Below, one piece after another: positions 8,901-16,998 of a stretch of DNA of 53,771 nt (its first letter is position 1; each line of letters opens with the position of its first letter). The DNA is from Pseudomonas psychrophila HA-4 (GTDB lineage: Bacteria > Pseudomonadota > Gammaproteobacteria > Pseudomonadales > Pseudomonadaceae). The notes under the pieces were generated by a model. It worked only from the letters and a program-made list of their open reading frames with translations. It was not told where the DNA came from and did no database searches. The position numbers and the translations under genes are program-made. The DNA lies in contig NZ_ALJC01000110.1 in assembly GCF_000282975.1 (NCBI RefSeq), positions 1-53,771 of the forward strand, written 5' to 3'.

Positions 8901-10630
8901 TCGGGCACTGCGCCGGGTTTGCGTACCAACGCCAAGCGGCGGATCACGATGTCTGCGCCGTCTACAAACCGGTCGCCTGCCTCAAGCTTTACAAGTGCCG
9001 CCACATAGCGCGCACCGGTGGTGGTGACGCCGTTTACGCGCCTGAGGCTTAGCTCCAGAGCTTCCAATGGCAGCTGCAAACTGATGAGTTCGGCGAACAA
9101 TTGCTCTCGTTGTTTTATAGCGGGAGTTTGTTTAAGTAGCAGATCTTCGAGTCGCTCAGGGTAAGCCTTACCAATATTGACCTGCTCAATAAGGCCATCG
9201 CGGCGAGTCACGTAGTCAGGCGTTAGCCAGGCAGGCAGCTCTAACCCGAGTTTATGCCTGAGGGTGAGCCTGCCTTTGGGGCGGCCGACCAGATTTCTAA
9301 GGGCCAGTTCGGTCAGGCTCATGGTGACGGGCTCGACAATCCCCACGCTGTTAAGAGCGCCCGTTACTGTCAGGAACGTGAGTTCAATGTTTTCAGGTTC
9401 TAGAAGGCTCTCGGTCACCGGCACCGAATGGTCAGGCTCAAAGCGAGCCCAATCAGCCAATAACTGTTGATGCAGTACATCGACAGCATAGGCCTGGATG
9501 CTGCTAATTCCGGAAAGGTACGTCTGGCCCTTGTTGACTTTTTTGATGGCGGACAACGCTAGGCTGTAATGGCGGTAAGTCGTTTGATCGGCGAGGGAAG
9601 CCTTGGTGAGCCACTCGGGCATTTGGGTTTTTACCCGCTCAAGCGTGTCTGAGTTGGCGTAGGGCGAACCAATGAGCAGTTTCGCGGTATCGGTGATGTT
9701 CATGTACACCGTTTCCAGTGCCTGCCACCCAATACTGGCTGGCAGCCTCATTAGGCTGATGCTCTCAAGCTGATGATTCAGGATGGCGGCTGCGATAGCC
9801 TCAAATGCATTGCCTTCAAGCTCAAAGCGTTTCAGGCGAATGTTCTGCGCGGCAAACTTTTTGCTGATATTTGCACCCCAATAACGGCTCAAGTCGTCGA
9901 TACTTTTGAATGAGCGGATGGTGCCATTGGGCCTACACATCAATACTTGATCAGGTGTTGCCAATATGATTCTTTGGCTCAGGCTTGAACTCATTTTTCC
10001 TTCGCTCACCAGCGACACTTTCATCCAATAAGCGCGTATGGCTCGCTCACCATATTGTTGGATCCGCTTATCGAGCTCAGGGGTAGTGATTATCTGGCTG
10101 ATGGCCGCAAGGGCATCAGCGTTCAGGTCTGCCTGGATGAATGCGCTGATCGTCAGGGTGTCTTTGATCACACCGCTAAGCCAGTTCCAACGGTTGCCAC
10201 CTGCCCCCGAGTCTTCTCCCCAGAAGGCGGTCAGCGCATCTTGCAAGCCTATGGGGAGGCGCCAGGCAAGCTCTTTGATCAACTGTTTAATGACGTTCAT
10301 GTCCAGATTACCTTCCTCCACGGTGAGCCACGTGGGTGCGCTATCGCATAGGTAATAAGACTGACCCCTGATTGGGTCGAAATTGAGCTCGGGGCCACCG
10401 CCCAGGTAATCCAGGACTTTGGGCATTAAAGGTTCTAATCCCCAGCCGCCTTGGGGTAAGGGAACAGCCAACCGTGTGATGAGCAGATCTATGTTCAGTG
10501 AGGGATAGACGTGTTCGATGGCTTCTTTGAGCAGTTGGCGTGCGACGGTTTCAAGGGCAGGCGGATTGGCGAACTGCGCGCGAACTGCATTTTCTGCAGG
10601 CACGAGCCACGTTGATGGGGCTGTGTTCAT
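5942..10630 (-). CDS. DUF6543 / dermonecrotic-toxin-like very large protein
   Basis: A 1,562-residue protein of the large Pseudomonas family annotated as 'dermonecrotic toxin domain-containing' (DUF6543). The N-terminal 600 residues resemble that domain. A strongly hydrophobic patch at about residues 720-763 could insert into membranes. Charged helical stretches near 960 and 1110 look coiled-coil prone, and RGKGKLIGGVKP lies near 1285. There is no signal peptide or leucine-rich-repeat/E3 ligase tail, so the export route is unknown. I start at the ATG with AAAGGA just upstream; a TTG eight codons earlier is less likely. It stands alone between waaA and tolC. Toxin function is inferred from family naming only. 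Confidence 0.8.
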   Translation of the reverse strand: MNTAPSTWLVPAENAVRAQFANPPALETVARQLLKEAIEHVYPSLNIDLLITRLAVPLPQGGWGLEPLMPKVLDYLGGGPELNFDPIRGQSYYLCDSAPTWLTVEEGNLDMNVIKQLIKELAWRLPIGLQDALTAFWGEDSGAGGNRWNWLSGVIKDTLTISAFIQADLNADALAAISQIITTPELDKRIQQYGERAIRAYWMKVSLVSEGKMSSSLSQRIILATPDQVLMCRPNGTIRSFKSIDDLSRYWGANISKKFAAQNIRLKRFELEGNAFEAIAAAILNHQLESISLMRLPASIGWQALETVYMNITDTAKLLIGSPYANSDTLERVKTQMPEWLTKASLADQTTYRHYSLALSAIKKVNKGQTYLSGISSIQAYAVDVLHQQLLADWARFEPDHSVPVTESLLEPENIELTFLTVTGALNSVGIVEPVTMSLTELALRNLVGRPKGRLTLRHKLGLELPAWLTPDYVTRRDGLIEQVNIGKAYPERLEDLLLKQTPAIKQREQLFAELISLQLPLEALELSLRRVNGVTTTGARYVAALVKLEAGDRFVDGADIVIRRLALVRKPGAVPDVVANMFIIEPANLEQGPHLLYRPFYAQSLLEFPTRTALLDALVEAGDLQDSVLTWLSDVARPIYDHGGFKEPHFVRFGLGSDFAPIEIPQPAFLATNGTSNELLQYLQNGQLMQFLFGCTARAMVDQAEDESTSNSESRWRVFIEGGSLILNSLLVLPIQPRPLMLTSGLFGMAKLAFHVIPELASEDKATRELAAADVLINLGMVLLHPLLSALPQLKRLPEGLKSQALRPFAPTRLAEQWPEPPAPEIDSGAVALTGEYPNSETTVLDFSFTNARNQLTPSQRKKLAEFEVVRPASLPPAQSVGRRRGLFRIDDTWHALIDGYLYAVDVDPSGAAVIVSSSDFNQRGPAVKSDGQGQWKLDLRLRNSGGMPPRRIAAHLKKTEERILELNADLDSFIPKELPLAKTVEITQTTLQRAESDGRFPQEQLAELRNRLNTALYTQMSAYQKLLGTAQERITLKIPFSEVIMTSLLEKAFDNRADALALSASEQRAILKKWPQFLNPGPGLETASDADPEGFLQFMKEQAALNEKSIERLEQRNTYLDQLQNLGSAGAKAAEPLFQSISNDAHTVLSLKAFQLDCLKLLSSKLSAPKSVEESLDNATDPLKEHIQTHNELNRLEVEPVKRLEILDSLVESYGLGLDALQGINVLNADELEPHFFNKLNELLKELYQDATRLLAAELKPVGTPRKKPQSRPPSAGKPHKKVINVRGKGKLIGGVKPAGKDWPIEVVEVRSDYADQLISTYSQHGDEWVEIQEPVKPVISPTRAFNVIKGEARKVLGMYQEHLNKAHYYKTLCRHPEEIEELLNHQATRLDKLVNELAVALQAVPLEARILGDQTLLDSMRRAAQTLLNEGQALRIQLSLELPPTHGNLQYLLDKEKVQIASLGKRIKLQGERQDFIQEYAINDREGYPLWYAHFHYAKANTPRQEYTVAHLKTKEQRTLSYYSQLAAATNGQAIVNIHRGKIGKTLAERWFLPLAGDK

Positions 10631-10777
10631 GGGCGTTCCTTTAGTGGTTGCCAAGAGGTCAAACGACCGATGTCGTATTAACCTCTGGTGCCCTTAAGGA
10701 ACGGTGGTATTGGCATATAGCCCTGCCAACACAGGTGACACCTGCGGTGGCGGGGTTAAGTCCGCGATAGGGGGCGG

Positions 10778-12214
10778 TTATTTCCCTGCTGAGCGAATAT
10801 TCGCAGCGGCTTCCTGAGCCAGATCCGGCGGCAGGAAGTCCTTATCCGGGTTGTAGTCTGCTTTTAGGTAACGCGACAACGCATCCAGGTCGCCAGGGTT
10901 TAACGTGCCCGCAGCCTGTTTAAGGCGCAGGTTGTCGAGGATGTAGTCGTAGCGGCTGTTGTTGTAGTCGCGCACCGAGTTGTACAACTGACGCTGGGCG
11001 TCGAGCACGTCAACGATGTTGCGAGTACCGACCTGATAACCAATTTCCGTGGCTTCCAAGGCGCTCTGGTTCGAGATGATCGACTGTTTGCGCGCTTTCA
11101 CCTGTTCCACATCGGTGTTCACCGCGCGGTGCAGGTTACGGGTGTTTTCTACCACCTGGCGGCGCAGTTGCTCACGTTGTTGCTCGGTTTGATCAAGGCG
11201 CGAATACGATTCGCGAACTTGCGAACTGGTCAGGCCGCCGCTGTAGATCGGGATGTTCAACTGAATGCCGACGCTGGTCTGGTTGACCGGGCCACCATAG
11301 CGTTGGTTCAGGGCATTAGGGTTGGTCAGGCCGAACGCGTCGTTATCGCCGGTTTTGTATTGCGCCACGGCGTCTACCGTCGGCGCGTGGCCGGCCTTAC
11401 GCTGCTTGAGCGTTTCTTGTGCAGCGTCCACTGCGAAGTTACTGGCCAGCAAGTTGAGGTTTTGCTGTGCGGCGGTGTCGACCCAAGCTTTAGCGTCGTT
11501 TGGCGTCGGCGGCAAGATCGGCAAACTGTGGCGCATGCCTTCAATCGCGTTGTATTGGCGATTGGTTAATGTCACCAGTGCTTCAAAGGCATCTTCGACC
11601 TGGCGCTGAGCGAGCATGCGGTTAGCCCGCGCAGTGTCGTAGCTGGCCTGGGATTGCAGCACGTCGGTCTTGTCCGATAGGCCCACATCAAAACGCTCGC
11701 GGGACTGGTCCAACTGGCGTTTAAATGCCGCTTCTTCGGCCTTGGTCGCGGCCAGCGTGTCTTGGGCGCGCAGTACCGAGAAGTAATTGTTTGCGCTTTG
11801 CAGAATCAGATTCTGCTCGGTGGCCGAGAGTTGCAGTGCTGCCTGTTCGTTGACCGATTCGGCGGCTTTCAACTGGAACCAGCGGTCAATCCGAAAAAGC
11901 GGCTGGGCCAGTGTGGCTTGATACACCATCGCACTGCGGGTGGTGGTCATCGACGGACGATCGATGCTTGTACGCACGTTGCTCGACTCAGCGCCGCCCG
12001 ACAGATTGGGCAGCAAACCGGCACGGGCCTGCGGTACCACTTCTTTTTGTGCCGAATAGTTGGCACGCGCTGCCGCGAGATCGGCGTTATTGTCGACCGC
12101 CTCTTGGTAAACACTGACCAGGCCGTTTTGGTTGGATAAAGGAGCCGGTGTATCCAGAGCCATAGCGTTGGTCGCCCAAGACACGGCGATTGCCAGCGAG
12201 AGTTTGCGCAGCAT
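10778..12214 (-). CDS. tolC: TolC family outer-membrane efflux/secretion channel
   Basis: A 478-residue protein with a signal peptide (MLRKLSLAIAVSWATNAMA, cleavage before LDTP). It has the duplicated outer-membrane efflux protein repeat rich in Ala, Gln and Asn: the first half around residues 30-230, the second around 260-450 with VRESYSRLDQTEQQREQLRR and VGTRNIVDVLDAQRQLYNS. It would trimerise as the exit duct for RND, MFS or type I export systems. No pump or ABC partner is encoded in this window, as expected for a shared TolC. AGGGA precedes the ATG. Its gene is divergent from thiC. Confidence 0.92.
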   Translation of the reverse strand: MLRKLSLAIAVSWATNAMALDTPAPLSNQNGLVSVYQEAVDNNADLAAARANYSAQKEVVPQARAGLLPNLSGGAESSNVRTSIDRPSMTTTRSAMVYQATLAQPLFRIDRWFQLKAAESVNEQAALQLSATEQNLILQSANNYFSVLRAQDTLAATKAEEAAFKRQLDQSRERFDVGLSDKTDVLQSQASYDTARANRMLAQRQVEDAFEALVTLTNRQYNAIEGMRHSLPILPPTPNDAKAWVDTAAQQNLNLLASNFAVDAAQETLKQRKAGHAPTVDAVAQYKTGDNDAFGLTNPNALNQRYGGPVNQTSVGIQLNIPIYSGGLTSSQVRESYSRLDQTEQQREQLRRQVVENTRNLHRAVNTDVEQVKARKQSIISNQSALEATEIGYQVGTRNIVDVLDAQRQLYNSVRDYNNSRYDYILDNLRLKQAAGTLNPGDLDALSRYLKADYNPDKDFLPPDLAQEAAANIRSAGK

Positions 12215-12413
12215 GAGCGATCCCTAGTTCAATAGTGCGAAATTGAGGGTCGAGGCCGTATTCTGGCGCTCGTGATTTCAAGACGTAGCGAGTGTAGTAG
12301 TTTTGGGTGCAGAGAGCAGCCGCAAGTTGCAAGCGACAAGCGGCAAGTTAGATCAACACCGAAATCTTGCCGCGTGTAGCTAAAAGCTTGCCGCTGCCAT
12401 AGACTGGCCGAGT
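12215..12413. repeat. tolC-thiC intergenic region with GCAAG/CTTGC inverted repeat (about 12310-12402)
   Basis: The divergent gap contains a degenerate palindromic element. GCGGCAAG and CTTGCCGC pair as a perfect 8-base stem near 12338-12376. Outer arms are CAGCCGCAAG and CTTGCCGCTG, and the sequence TTAGATCAA recalls the repeat at 3181-3289. Promoters for tolC (minus) and thiC (plus) must lie here or just inside, but I could not pick convincing hexamers. Confidence 0.5.
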
Positions 12414-12504
12414 TCTTGTCGGGGTGCCTTGCTATGAGGCTGAGATCGAATAATTTCGGATCCCGTTGAACCTGATCAGGTTAGCGCCTGCGTAGGGAAC
12501 AAGA
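12414..12504 (+). ncRNA. TPP riboswitch (THI element) of thiC
   Basis: The P1 helix is TCTTGT (12414-12419) with ACAAGA (12499-12504). Within it are GGGGTGCC, GGCTGAGA, then CCCGTTGAACCTGATCAGG followed by TTAGCGCCTGCGTAGGGA. These are the conserved pyrimidine- and pyrophosphate-sensing segments of the thiamine pyrophosphate aptamer. It lies about 165 bases upstream of thiC on the same strand, so TPP should repress thiC and possibly cytX. Confidence 0.97.
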
Positions 12505-12546
12505 TTTCTCGTCTCCCGGCGAGTCCTCTTGAGTGCCGTCCGGGAT

Positions 12547-12666
12547 CGATTGTTCAAAAAATGATCAATCGTTCGAGGTCGTCACTCAGCATCCAGTCCT
12601 TGGGTGCATCCGTGCTTTTTTCAGGTTCTCCCTCCGACAATCCGCCTGGATGCAGTCTGGAGAGCC
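12547..12666 (+). promoter_or_regulatory. riboswitch expression platform with ribosome-site-sequestering helix
   Basis: Three helices follow the aptamer. CGATTGTTCA/TGATCAATCG lies at 12547-12571 with one mismatch. GCATCCA/TGGGTGC lies at 12589-12607, with a T run eight bases later. GGTTCTCC (12624-12631) is complementary over eight bases (one G-U) to GGAGAGCC (12659-12666), which contains the thiC Shine-Dalgarno site. The last would block translation initiation. That this helix switches with TPP is inference. Confidence 0.5.
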
Positions 12667-12669
12667 GTG

Positions 12670-14559
12670 ATGAGTACAACACTAAAAAATGCGATCAATC
12701 TCAGTGATTCGGCAAAAGTCGATGAACAGTCCGTAAAGCCGTTCACCCGTTCACAAAAAGTCTACGTACAGGGTTCTCGCCCGGACATTCTGGTGCCGAT
12801 GCGTGAAGTCAGCCTGGATGTCACACCGACTGATTTTGGCGGCGAAATCAACGCCCCGGTATTGATCTACGACACCTCCGGCCCGTATACCGACCCGTCC
12901 GTCGAAATCGATGTGCGTAAAGGTCTGGGCGACGTACGTTCGGCGTGGATCGATGACCGCGATGACTCCGAGCGCCTGCCGGGTCTAAGTTCCAATTTTG
13001 GCCAAATGCGCCTTGAAGACGCCGAACTGACCAAACTGCGCTTCGCCCACGTGAAGAACCCGCGTCGGGCCAAGGCCGGGGTTAACGTCAGCCAGATGCA
13101 CTATGCGCGTCAGGGCATCATTACCGCCGAGATGGAATACGTCGCCATCCGCGAAAACATGAAGCTGCAAGAAGCCCGTGCAGCAGGTTTGCTCGACCAG
13201 CAACACGCGGGTCACAGCTTTGGCGCCAACATCCCGAAAGAAATCACCCCTGAGTTTGTGCGCGACGAAATCGCCCGCGGTCGCGCCATCATCCCGGCCA
13301 ACATCAACCACGTTGAGTTGGAGCCAATGATCATTGGTCGCAACTTTCTGGTGAAGATCAACGGCAACATCGGCAACAGCGCGCTGGGCTCCTCTATTGA
13401 GGAGGAAGTGGCCAAGCTGACCTGGGGCATTCGCTGGGGATCGGACACGGTCATGGACTTGTCCACCGGCAAACACATTCACGAAACCCGCGAGTGGATC
13501 ATCCGCAACTCGCCGGTCCCGATCGGCACAGTGCCGATTTACCAGGCGCTGGAAAAGGTCAACGGTGTGGCCGAAGACCTGACCTGGGAATTGTTCCGCG
13601 ACACCCTGATCGAACAGGCAGAACAGGGCGTTGACTACTTCACCATCCACGCCGGTGTGTTGCTGCGCTACGTGCCGCTGACCGCCAAGCGTGTGACCGG
13701 CATTGTGTCCCGTGGTGGCTCGATCATGGCCAAATGGTGCCTGGCGCACCACAAAGAGAACTTCCTTTACACCCACTTCGACGAAATCTGCGAAATCATG
13801 AAGGCCTACGACGTCAGCTTCTCGCTGGGCGACGGCCTGCGTCCGGGCTCGATTGCCGACGCCAACGACGCGGCGCAGTTCGGAGAGCTGGAAACCCTGG
13901 GCGAATTGACCAAAATCGCTTGGAAACACGACGTGCAATGCATGATCGAAGGCCCCGGCCACGTGCCGATGCAGTTGATCAAAGAGAACATGGACAAACA
14001 GCTGGAGTGCTGCGACGAGGCGCCGTTCTACACCCTCGGCCCGCTGACCACCGACATTGCACCGGGTTACGACCACATCACCTCGGGCATTGGTGCGGCC
14101 ATGATCGGCTGGTTCGGTTGCGCCATGCTGTGCTACGTGACGCCCAAGGAACACTTGGGGTTGCCGAACAAAGATGACGTGAAAACCGGGATCATCACTT
14201 ACAAAATCGCGGCTCACGCGGCCGACTTGGCCAAAGGCCATCCGGGCGCACAAATTCGCGACAACGCCCTGAGCAAAGCGCGCTTCGAGTTTCGCTGGGA
14301 AGACCAGTTCAACCTCGGCCTAGACCCGGACACCGCGCGCTCCTACCACGACGAAACCTTGCCCAAGGATTCGGCCAAAGTTGCACACTTCTGTTCCATG
14401 TGCGGGCCGAAATTCTGCTCGATGAAAATCACCCAAGAAGTGCGTATCTACGCTGCCAACCAGCGCATTGAGGCAATCGACGTCGACGTGGCCAAAGGCC
14501 TAGCGGAACAGGCCGAGCGCTTCAAGCAGGAAGGCAGCCAGCTGTACAAAAAAGTGTGA
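12670..14559 (+). CDS. thiC: phosphomethylpyrimidine synthase ThiC
   Basis: A 629-residue radical SAM enzyme converting 5-aminoimidazole ribotide to 4-amino-5-hydroxymethyl-2-methylpyrimidine phosphate, the pyrimidine half of thiamine. The unusual C-terminal cluster motif CSMCGPKFC (CX2CX4C) near residues 576-584 binds the 4Fe-4S cluster, and GPGHVP and the long barrel core are conserved. I start at the ATG with GGAGAG upstream (MSTTLKNAINLSDSAK) rather than an in-frame codon 22 residues earlier inside the leader. It follows the TPP riboswitch and precedes cytX. Confidence 0.98.
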   Translation: MSTTLKNAINLSDSAKVDEQSVKPFTRSQKVYVQGSRPDILVPMREVSLDVTPTDFGGEINAPVLIYDTSGPYTDPSVEIDVRKGLGDVRSAWIDDRDDSERLPGLSSNFGQMRLEDAELTKLRFAHVKNPRRAKAGVNVSQMHYARQGIITAEMEYVAIRENMKLQEARAAGLLDQQHAGHSFGANIPKEITPEFVRDEIARGRAIIPANINHVELEPMIIGRNFLVKINGNIGNSALGSSIEEEVAKLTWGIRWGSDTVMDLSTGKHIHETREWIIRNSPVPIGTVPIYQALEKVNGVAEDLTWELFRDTLIEQAEQGVDYFTIHAGVLLRYVPLTAKRVTGIVSRGGSIMAKWCLAHHKENFLYTHFDEICEIMKAYDVSFSLGDGLRPGSIADANDAAQFGELETLGELTKIAWKHDVQCMIEGPGHVPMQLIKENMDKQLECCDEAPFYTLGPLTTDIAPGYDHITSGIGAAMIGWFGCAMLCYVTPKEHLGLPNKDDVKTGIITYKIAAHAADLAKGHPGAQIRDNALSKARFEFRWEDQFNLGLDPDTARSYHDETLPKDSAKVAHFCSMCGPKFCSMKITQEVRIYAANQRIEAIDVDVAKGLAEQAERFKQEGSQLYKKV

Positions 14560-14593
14560 TGTAAACCGCGCCAGCCGCCGCTGGCGCCCATTT

Positions 14594-14695
14594 GTAGTCG
14601 CTGTCGAGGGACGAGGCTGCGATAAGGGCCGCAGGACCTTCAACAACAGGGTCGTTGCGCAACCCATCGCAGCCTCGTGCCTCGACAGCGACTAC
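14594..14695. repeat. near-perfect 30-base inverted repeat between thiC and cytX
   Basis: The arms are 14594-14623 and 14666-14695. They are complementary at 29 of 30 positions and enclose a 42-base loop (GTAGTCGCTG... on the left, ...CAGCGACTAC on the right). This is a typical two-arm REP/BIME element of Pseudomonas. In RNA it would be a very stable hairpin that could attenuate thiC read-through or protect the thiC transcript's 3' end. Confidence 0.8.
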
Positions 14696-14724
14696 GGGTT
14701 TGGTCCTTTATCGAGAATGATGCC

Positions 14725-15987
14725 TTGAACACACCCAGCACTTACTCGCCCGATACCGCCGTCCCTTTGGACAAGCGCGTCTTCGGCGCCCGCGATCTGT
14801 TTTCCCTGTGGTTCTCCCTCGGCGTCGGGCTGATGGTGTTGCAGACCGGGGCCTTGCTGGCGCCGGGGCTAGGCCTATCGGGTTCGCTGTTGGCAATTTT
14901 TCTCGGCACGCTAGTCGGCGTGGCATTACTGGCGTCGGTCGGGGTGATCGGCAGCGACACGGGCCTGTCATCCATGGCCGCGCTGAAGCTGAGCCTAGGC
15001 AGTCGCGGTGCGATGCTGCCTGCCGTGCTGAACGTGTTGCAGCTGATTGGCTGGGGCTCGTTTGAAATCATCGTCATGCGCGATGCGGCCAGTCTGCTCG
15101 GCGCCCGTGCGTTCAGCGAAGGCAGCTTGTTCACCAATCCGCTGCTTTGGACCCTGTTTTTCGGCGCCCTCGCCACGTTGCTGGCAGTCAGCGGGCCGTT
15201 GACCTTTGTGCGTAAGGTCTTGCGTAAATGGGGCATCTGGCTGCTGTTGGGTGCTTGCATCTGGCTCACGTGGAACCTCTTCGCCAAAGCTGACTTAGCC
15301 GCGTTATGGGCGCAGAAAGGCGATGGTTCGATGCCGTTTGCGGTGGGTTTCGACATTGCTATCGCCATGCCGTTGTCGTGGTTGCCGTTGATTGCCGACT
15401 ACTCGCGCTTTGGCAAACGCGCCAAAAGCGTGTTTGGCGGTACTGTACTGGGCTTTTTGATTGGCAACTTCTGGTTGATGAGCCTGGGTGTGGCCTACAC
15501 CTTGGCGTTCGCGCCGAGCGGTGAAGTTAACGCGCTGTTGTTGGCGCTGGCGGGGGCAGGGCTGGGTATTCCATTGCTGCTAATTCTGCTCGACGAGTCC
15601 GAAAACGCCTTTGCCGACATTCACTCGGCGGCGGTTTCCAGCGGGATCCTGTTGCGCTTGAAGATTGAGCACCTCGCATTGGCGATTGGTGTTATCTGCA
15701 CCCTGATCGCCTGCCTGGCGCCGTTGGCGCAGTACCAGAACTTCTTGCTGCTGATCGGCTCGGTGTTTGCGCCCTTGTTTGGCGTGGTGTTGGTGGATCA
15801 CTTCATCCTGCGTAAGCGCAGTTGCGACGTGGTGCCGGGTTTGCTGCACTGGGCCACCTTATTGGCCTGGTTGGGCGGTGTGAGCACCTACCACCTGCTG
15901 GCCAACTTGTTCCCGGATGTAGGCGCAACCTTGCCTGCGTTGCTGCTGGCCGGCCTGTTGCAGTGGTTGCTGGGCCGTAAACACTAA
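14725..15987 (+). CDS. cytX: putative hydroxymethylpyrimidine transporter CytX
   Basis: A 420-residue NCS1-family (cytosine/purine/thiamine-type) inner-membrane permease with about 12 hydrophobic helices, e.g. LWFSLGVGLMVLQTGALL and FLLLIGSVFAPLFGVVLVDH. The position directly after riboswitch-controlled thiC identifies it as CytX, which takes up the thiamine pyrimidine precursor. The frame is open further upstream, but that part lies in the REP hairpin. The family-type N-terminus (NTPSTYSPDTAVPLDKRVFG) begins at a TTG at 14725, which I take as the start. Confidence 0.88.
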   Translation: MNTPSTYSPDTAVPLDKRVFGARDLFSLWFSLGVGLMVLQTGALLAPGLGLSGSLLAIFLGTLVGVALLASVGVIGSDTGLSSMAALKLSLGSRGAMLPAVLNVLQLIGWGSFEIIVMRDAASLLGARAFSEGSLFTNPLLWTLFFGALATLLAVSGPLTFVRKVLRKWGIWLLLGACIWLTWNLFAKADLAALWAQKGDGSMPFAVGFDIAIAMPLSWLPLIADYSRFGKRAKSVFGGTVLGFLIGNFWLMSLGVAYTLAFAPSGEVNALLLALAGAGLGIPLLLILLDESENAFADIHSAAVSSGILLRLKIEHLALAIGVICTLIACLAPLAQYQNFLLLIGSVFAPLFGVVLVDHFILRKRSCDVVPGLLHWATLLAWLGGVSTYHLLANLFPDVGATLPALLLAGLLQWLLGRKH

Positions 15988-15998
15988 CCCTCAACCCA

Positions 15999-16029
15999 CT
16001 GTAGGAGCAGCCGGTCGACGCTCCTACAG
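15999..16029. repeat. short REP-type palindrome between convergent genes
   Basis: CTGTAGGAGC at 15999-16008 and GCTCCTACAG at 16020-16029 form a perfect 10-base stem with an 11-base loop. It lies between the cytX stop and the convergent lipoprotein gene stop, and may act as a bidirectional transcript end. Confidence 0.75.
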
Positions 16030-16039
16030 ACGTTTGGAG

Positions 16040-16777
16040 TTAGCCGCGACCCGGCAACCACTCCGGCTTGATAATCCCGTTCAAGCGTGAATACGGGATG
16101 CTCAGTTCAACGTTGCCATCCGAGTACGGGGCAATGCTGTACACGTCGTACTTGAGCACGACGTTGTCTTTGAGTAGCGCCACGTTCGGGGTCTGCTGGA
16201 ACGGCCAGGTTTTTATGAACTGCGCATCGTTGCTGCGGTGCGAGTTAATCAACCAGTTGTTGTGCGCCACTTTGACCGCGCCCCAGAAGGCTTTCTCTTG
16301 GCCCGGCAGGAGCATGTCCTGCAAGGTCAGCTCTTTTTGGTCTTTACGCGACCAGTTGATAAACCCGCGCCCCGGCATGCCATGTGCGCCGCCGGTGTCC
16401 AGGTAGCTAATCAGCTCGATAATCACTAAGTCGTCATGCTGCTCACGTACCTTGGCTTGCAAGTACATGCTGTTGCGGGTGTCGGCTGTGCGCAAAAACT
16501 GCTCACGGTAGGCACTCAGTGACGGCGCCAGCGTGTCGTCCGGCGAGTTGACGGTCATTTTCAACAACCGTTGTTCGATCAAGGCATTGAGTTTCGGTTC
16601 GTTGGCAAAGTGCCCTGTCTCGATGTTGACCAATGGGCAATCATCACCGTTGCAGCCAGCCTTGACTTGCTCGGACGCGTCCGGCGTAAACGTCAGGGGT
16701 TTAGGTTGAAAAACGCTCTGGCAAGCGCCCAGCGTGAGGGCGATGCAAGTCAGGGAGGCAATTTTTAAAAGCGACAT
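16040..16777 (-). CDS. RsiV/DUF3298-family lipoprotein
   Basis: A 245-residue envelope protein. A signal peptide with lipobox LTLGAC predicts lipidation of Cys19. The second half has the DUF3298/RsiV-like pattern (YLDTGGAHGMPGRGFINW, KELTLQDMLLPG, FWGAVK). The family includes RsiV anti-sigma factors and PdaC-like deacetylase accessory domains, but there is no sigma factor gene next to it. Residue after Cys is Gln, so outer-membrane sorting is likely. Function unknown. A 220-base gap separates its start from nudF, which is divergent. Confidence 0.8.
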   Translation of the reverse strand: MSLLKIASLTCIALTLGACQSVFQPKPLTFTPDASEQVKAGCNGDDCPLVNIETGHFANEPKLNALIEQRLLKMTVNSPDDTLAPSLSAYREQFLRTADTRNSMYLQAKVREQHDDLVIIELISYLDTGGAHGMPGRGFINWSRKDQKELTLQDMLLPGQEKAFWGAVKVAHNNWLINSHRSNDAQFIKTWPFQQTPNVALLKDNVVLKYDVYSIAPYSDGNVELSIPYSRLNGIIKPEWLPGRG

Positions 16778-16998
16778 GGTCGTCCTTCATCAACGAAAGA
16801 AAGGTGTACGTAGGGTCGTTCGACTGCCAACAAGGGCGTCAGTTCGCCGCTAAGCTTGAAGGTGTCAATTAGAGTTGGTTTGCAGGCAATCCGTCTATCC
16901 CCACGTTATAAAAGGGGCTGCATCCACACGCACAGGCGCGTTAGGATGCGCGATGCCGCGGGCTACCCCGGCCTGAATTTGCCAGCAAGAGGTTTTCA

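Noticed and set aside
5942..12214. Dedicated type I secretion operon joining the large toxin-like gene and tolC
   Set aside because: There are no ABC exporter or membrane-fusion genes and no RTX-type repeats. TolC has its own conserved place beside thiC.
12985..14253. 422-codon open frame antisense to thiC
   Set aside because: Shadow of thiC codon usage. Translation is dominated by Val, Gly, His, Phe and Asp with no recognisable domain.
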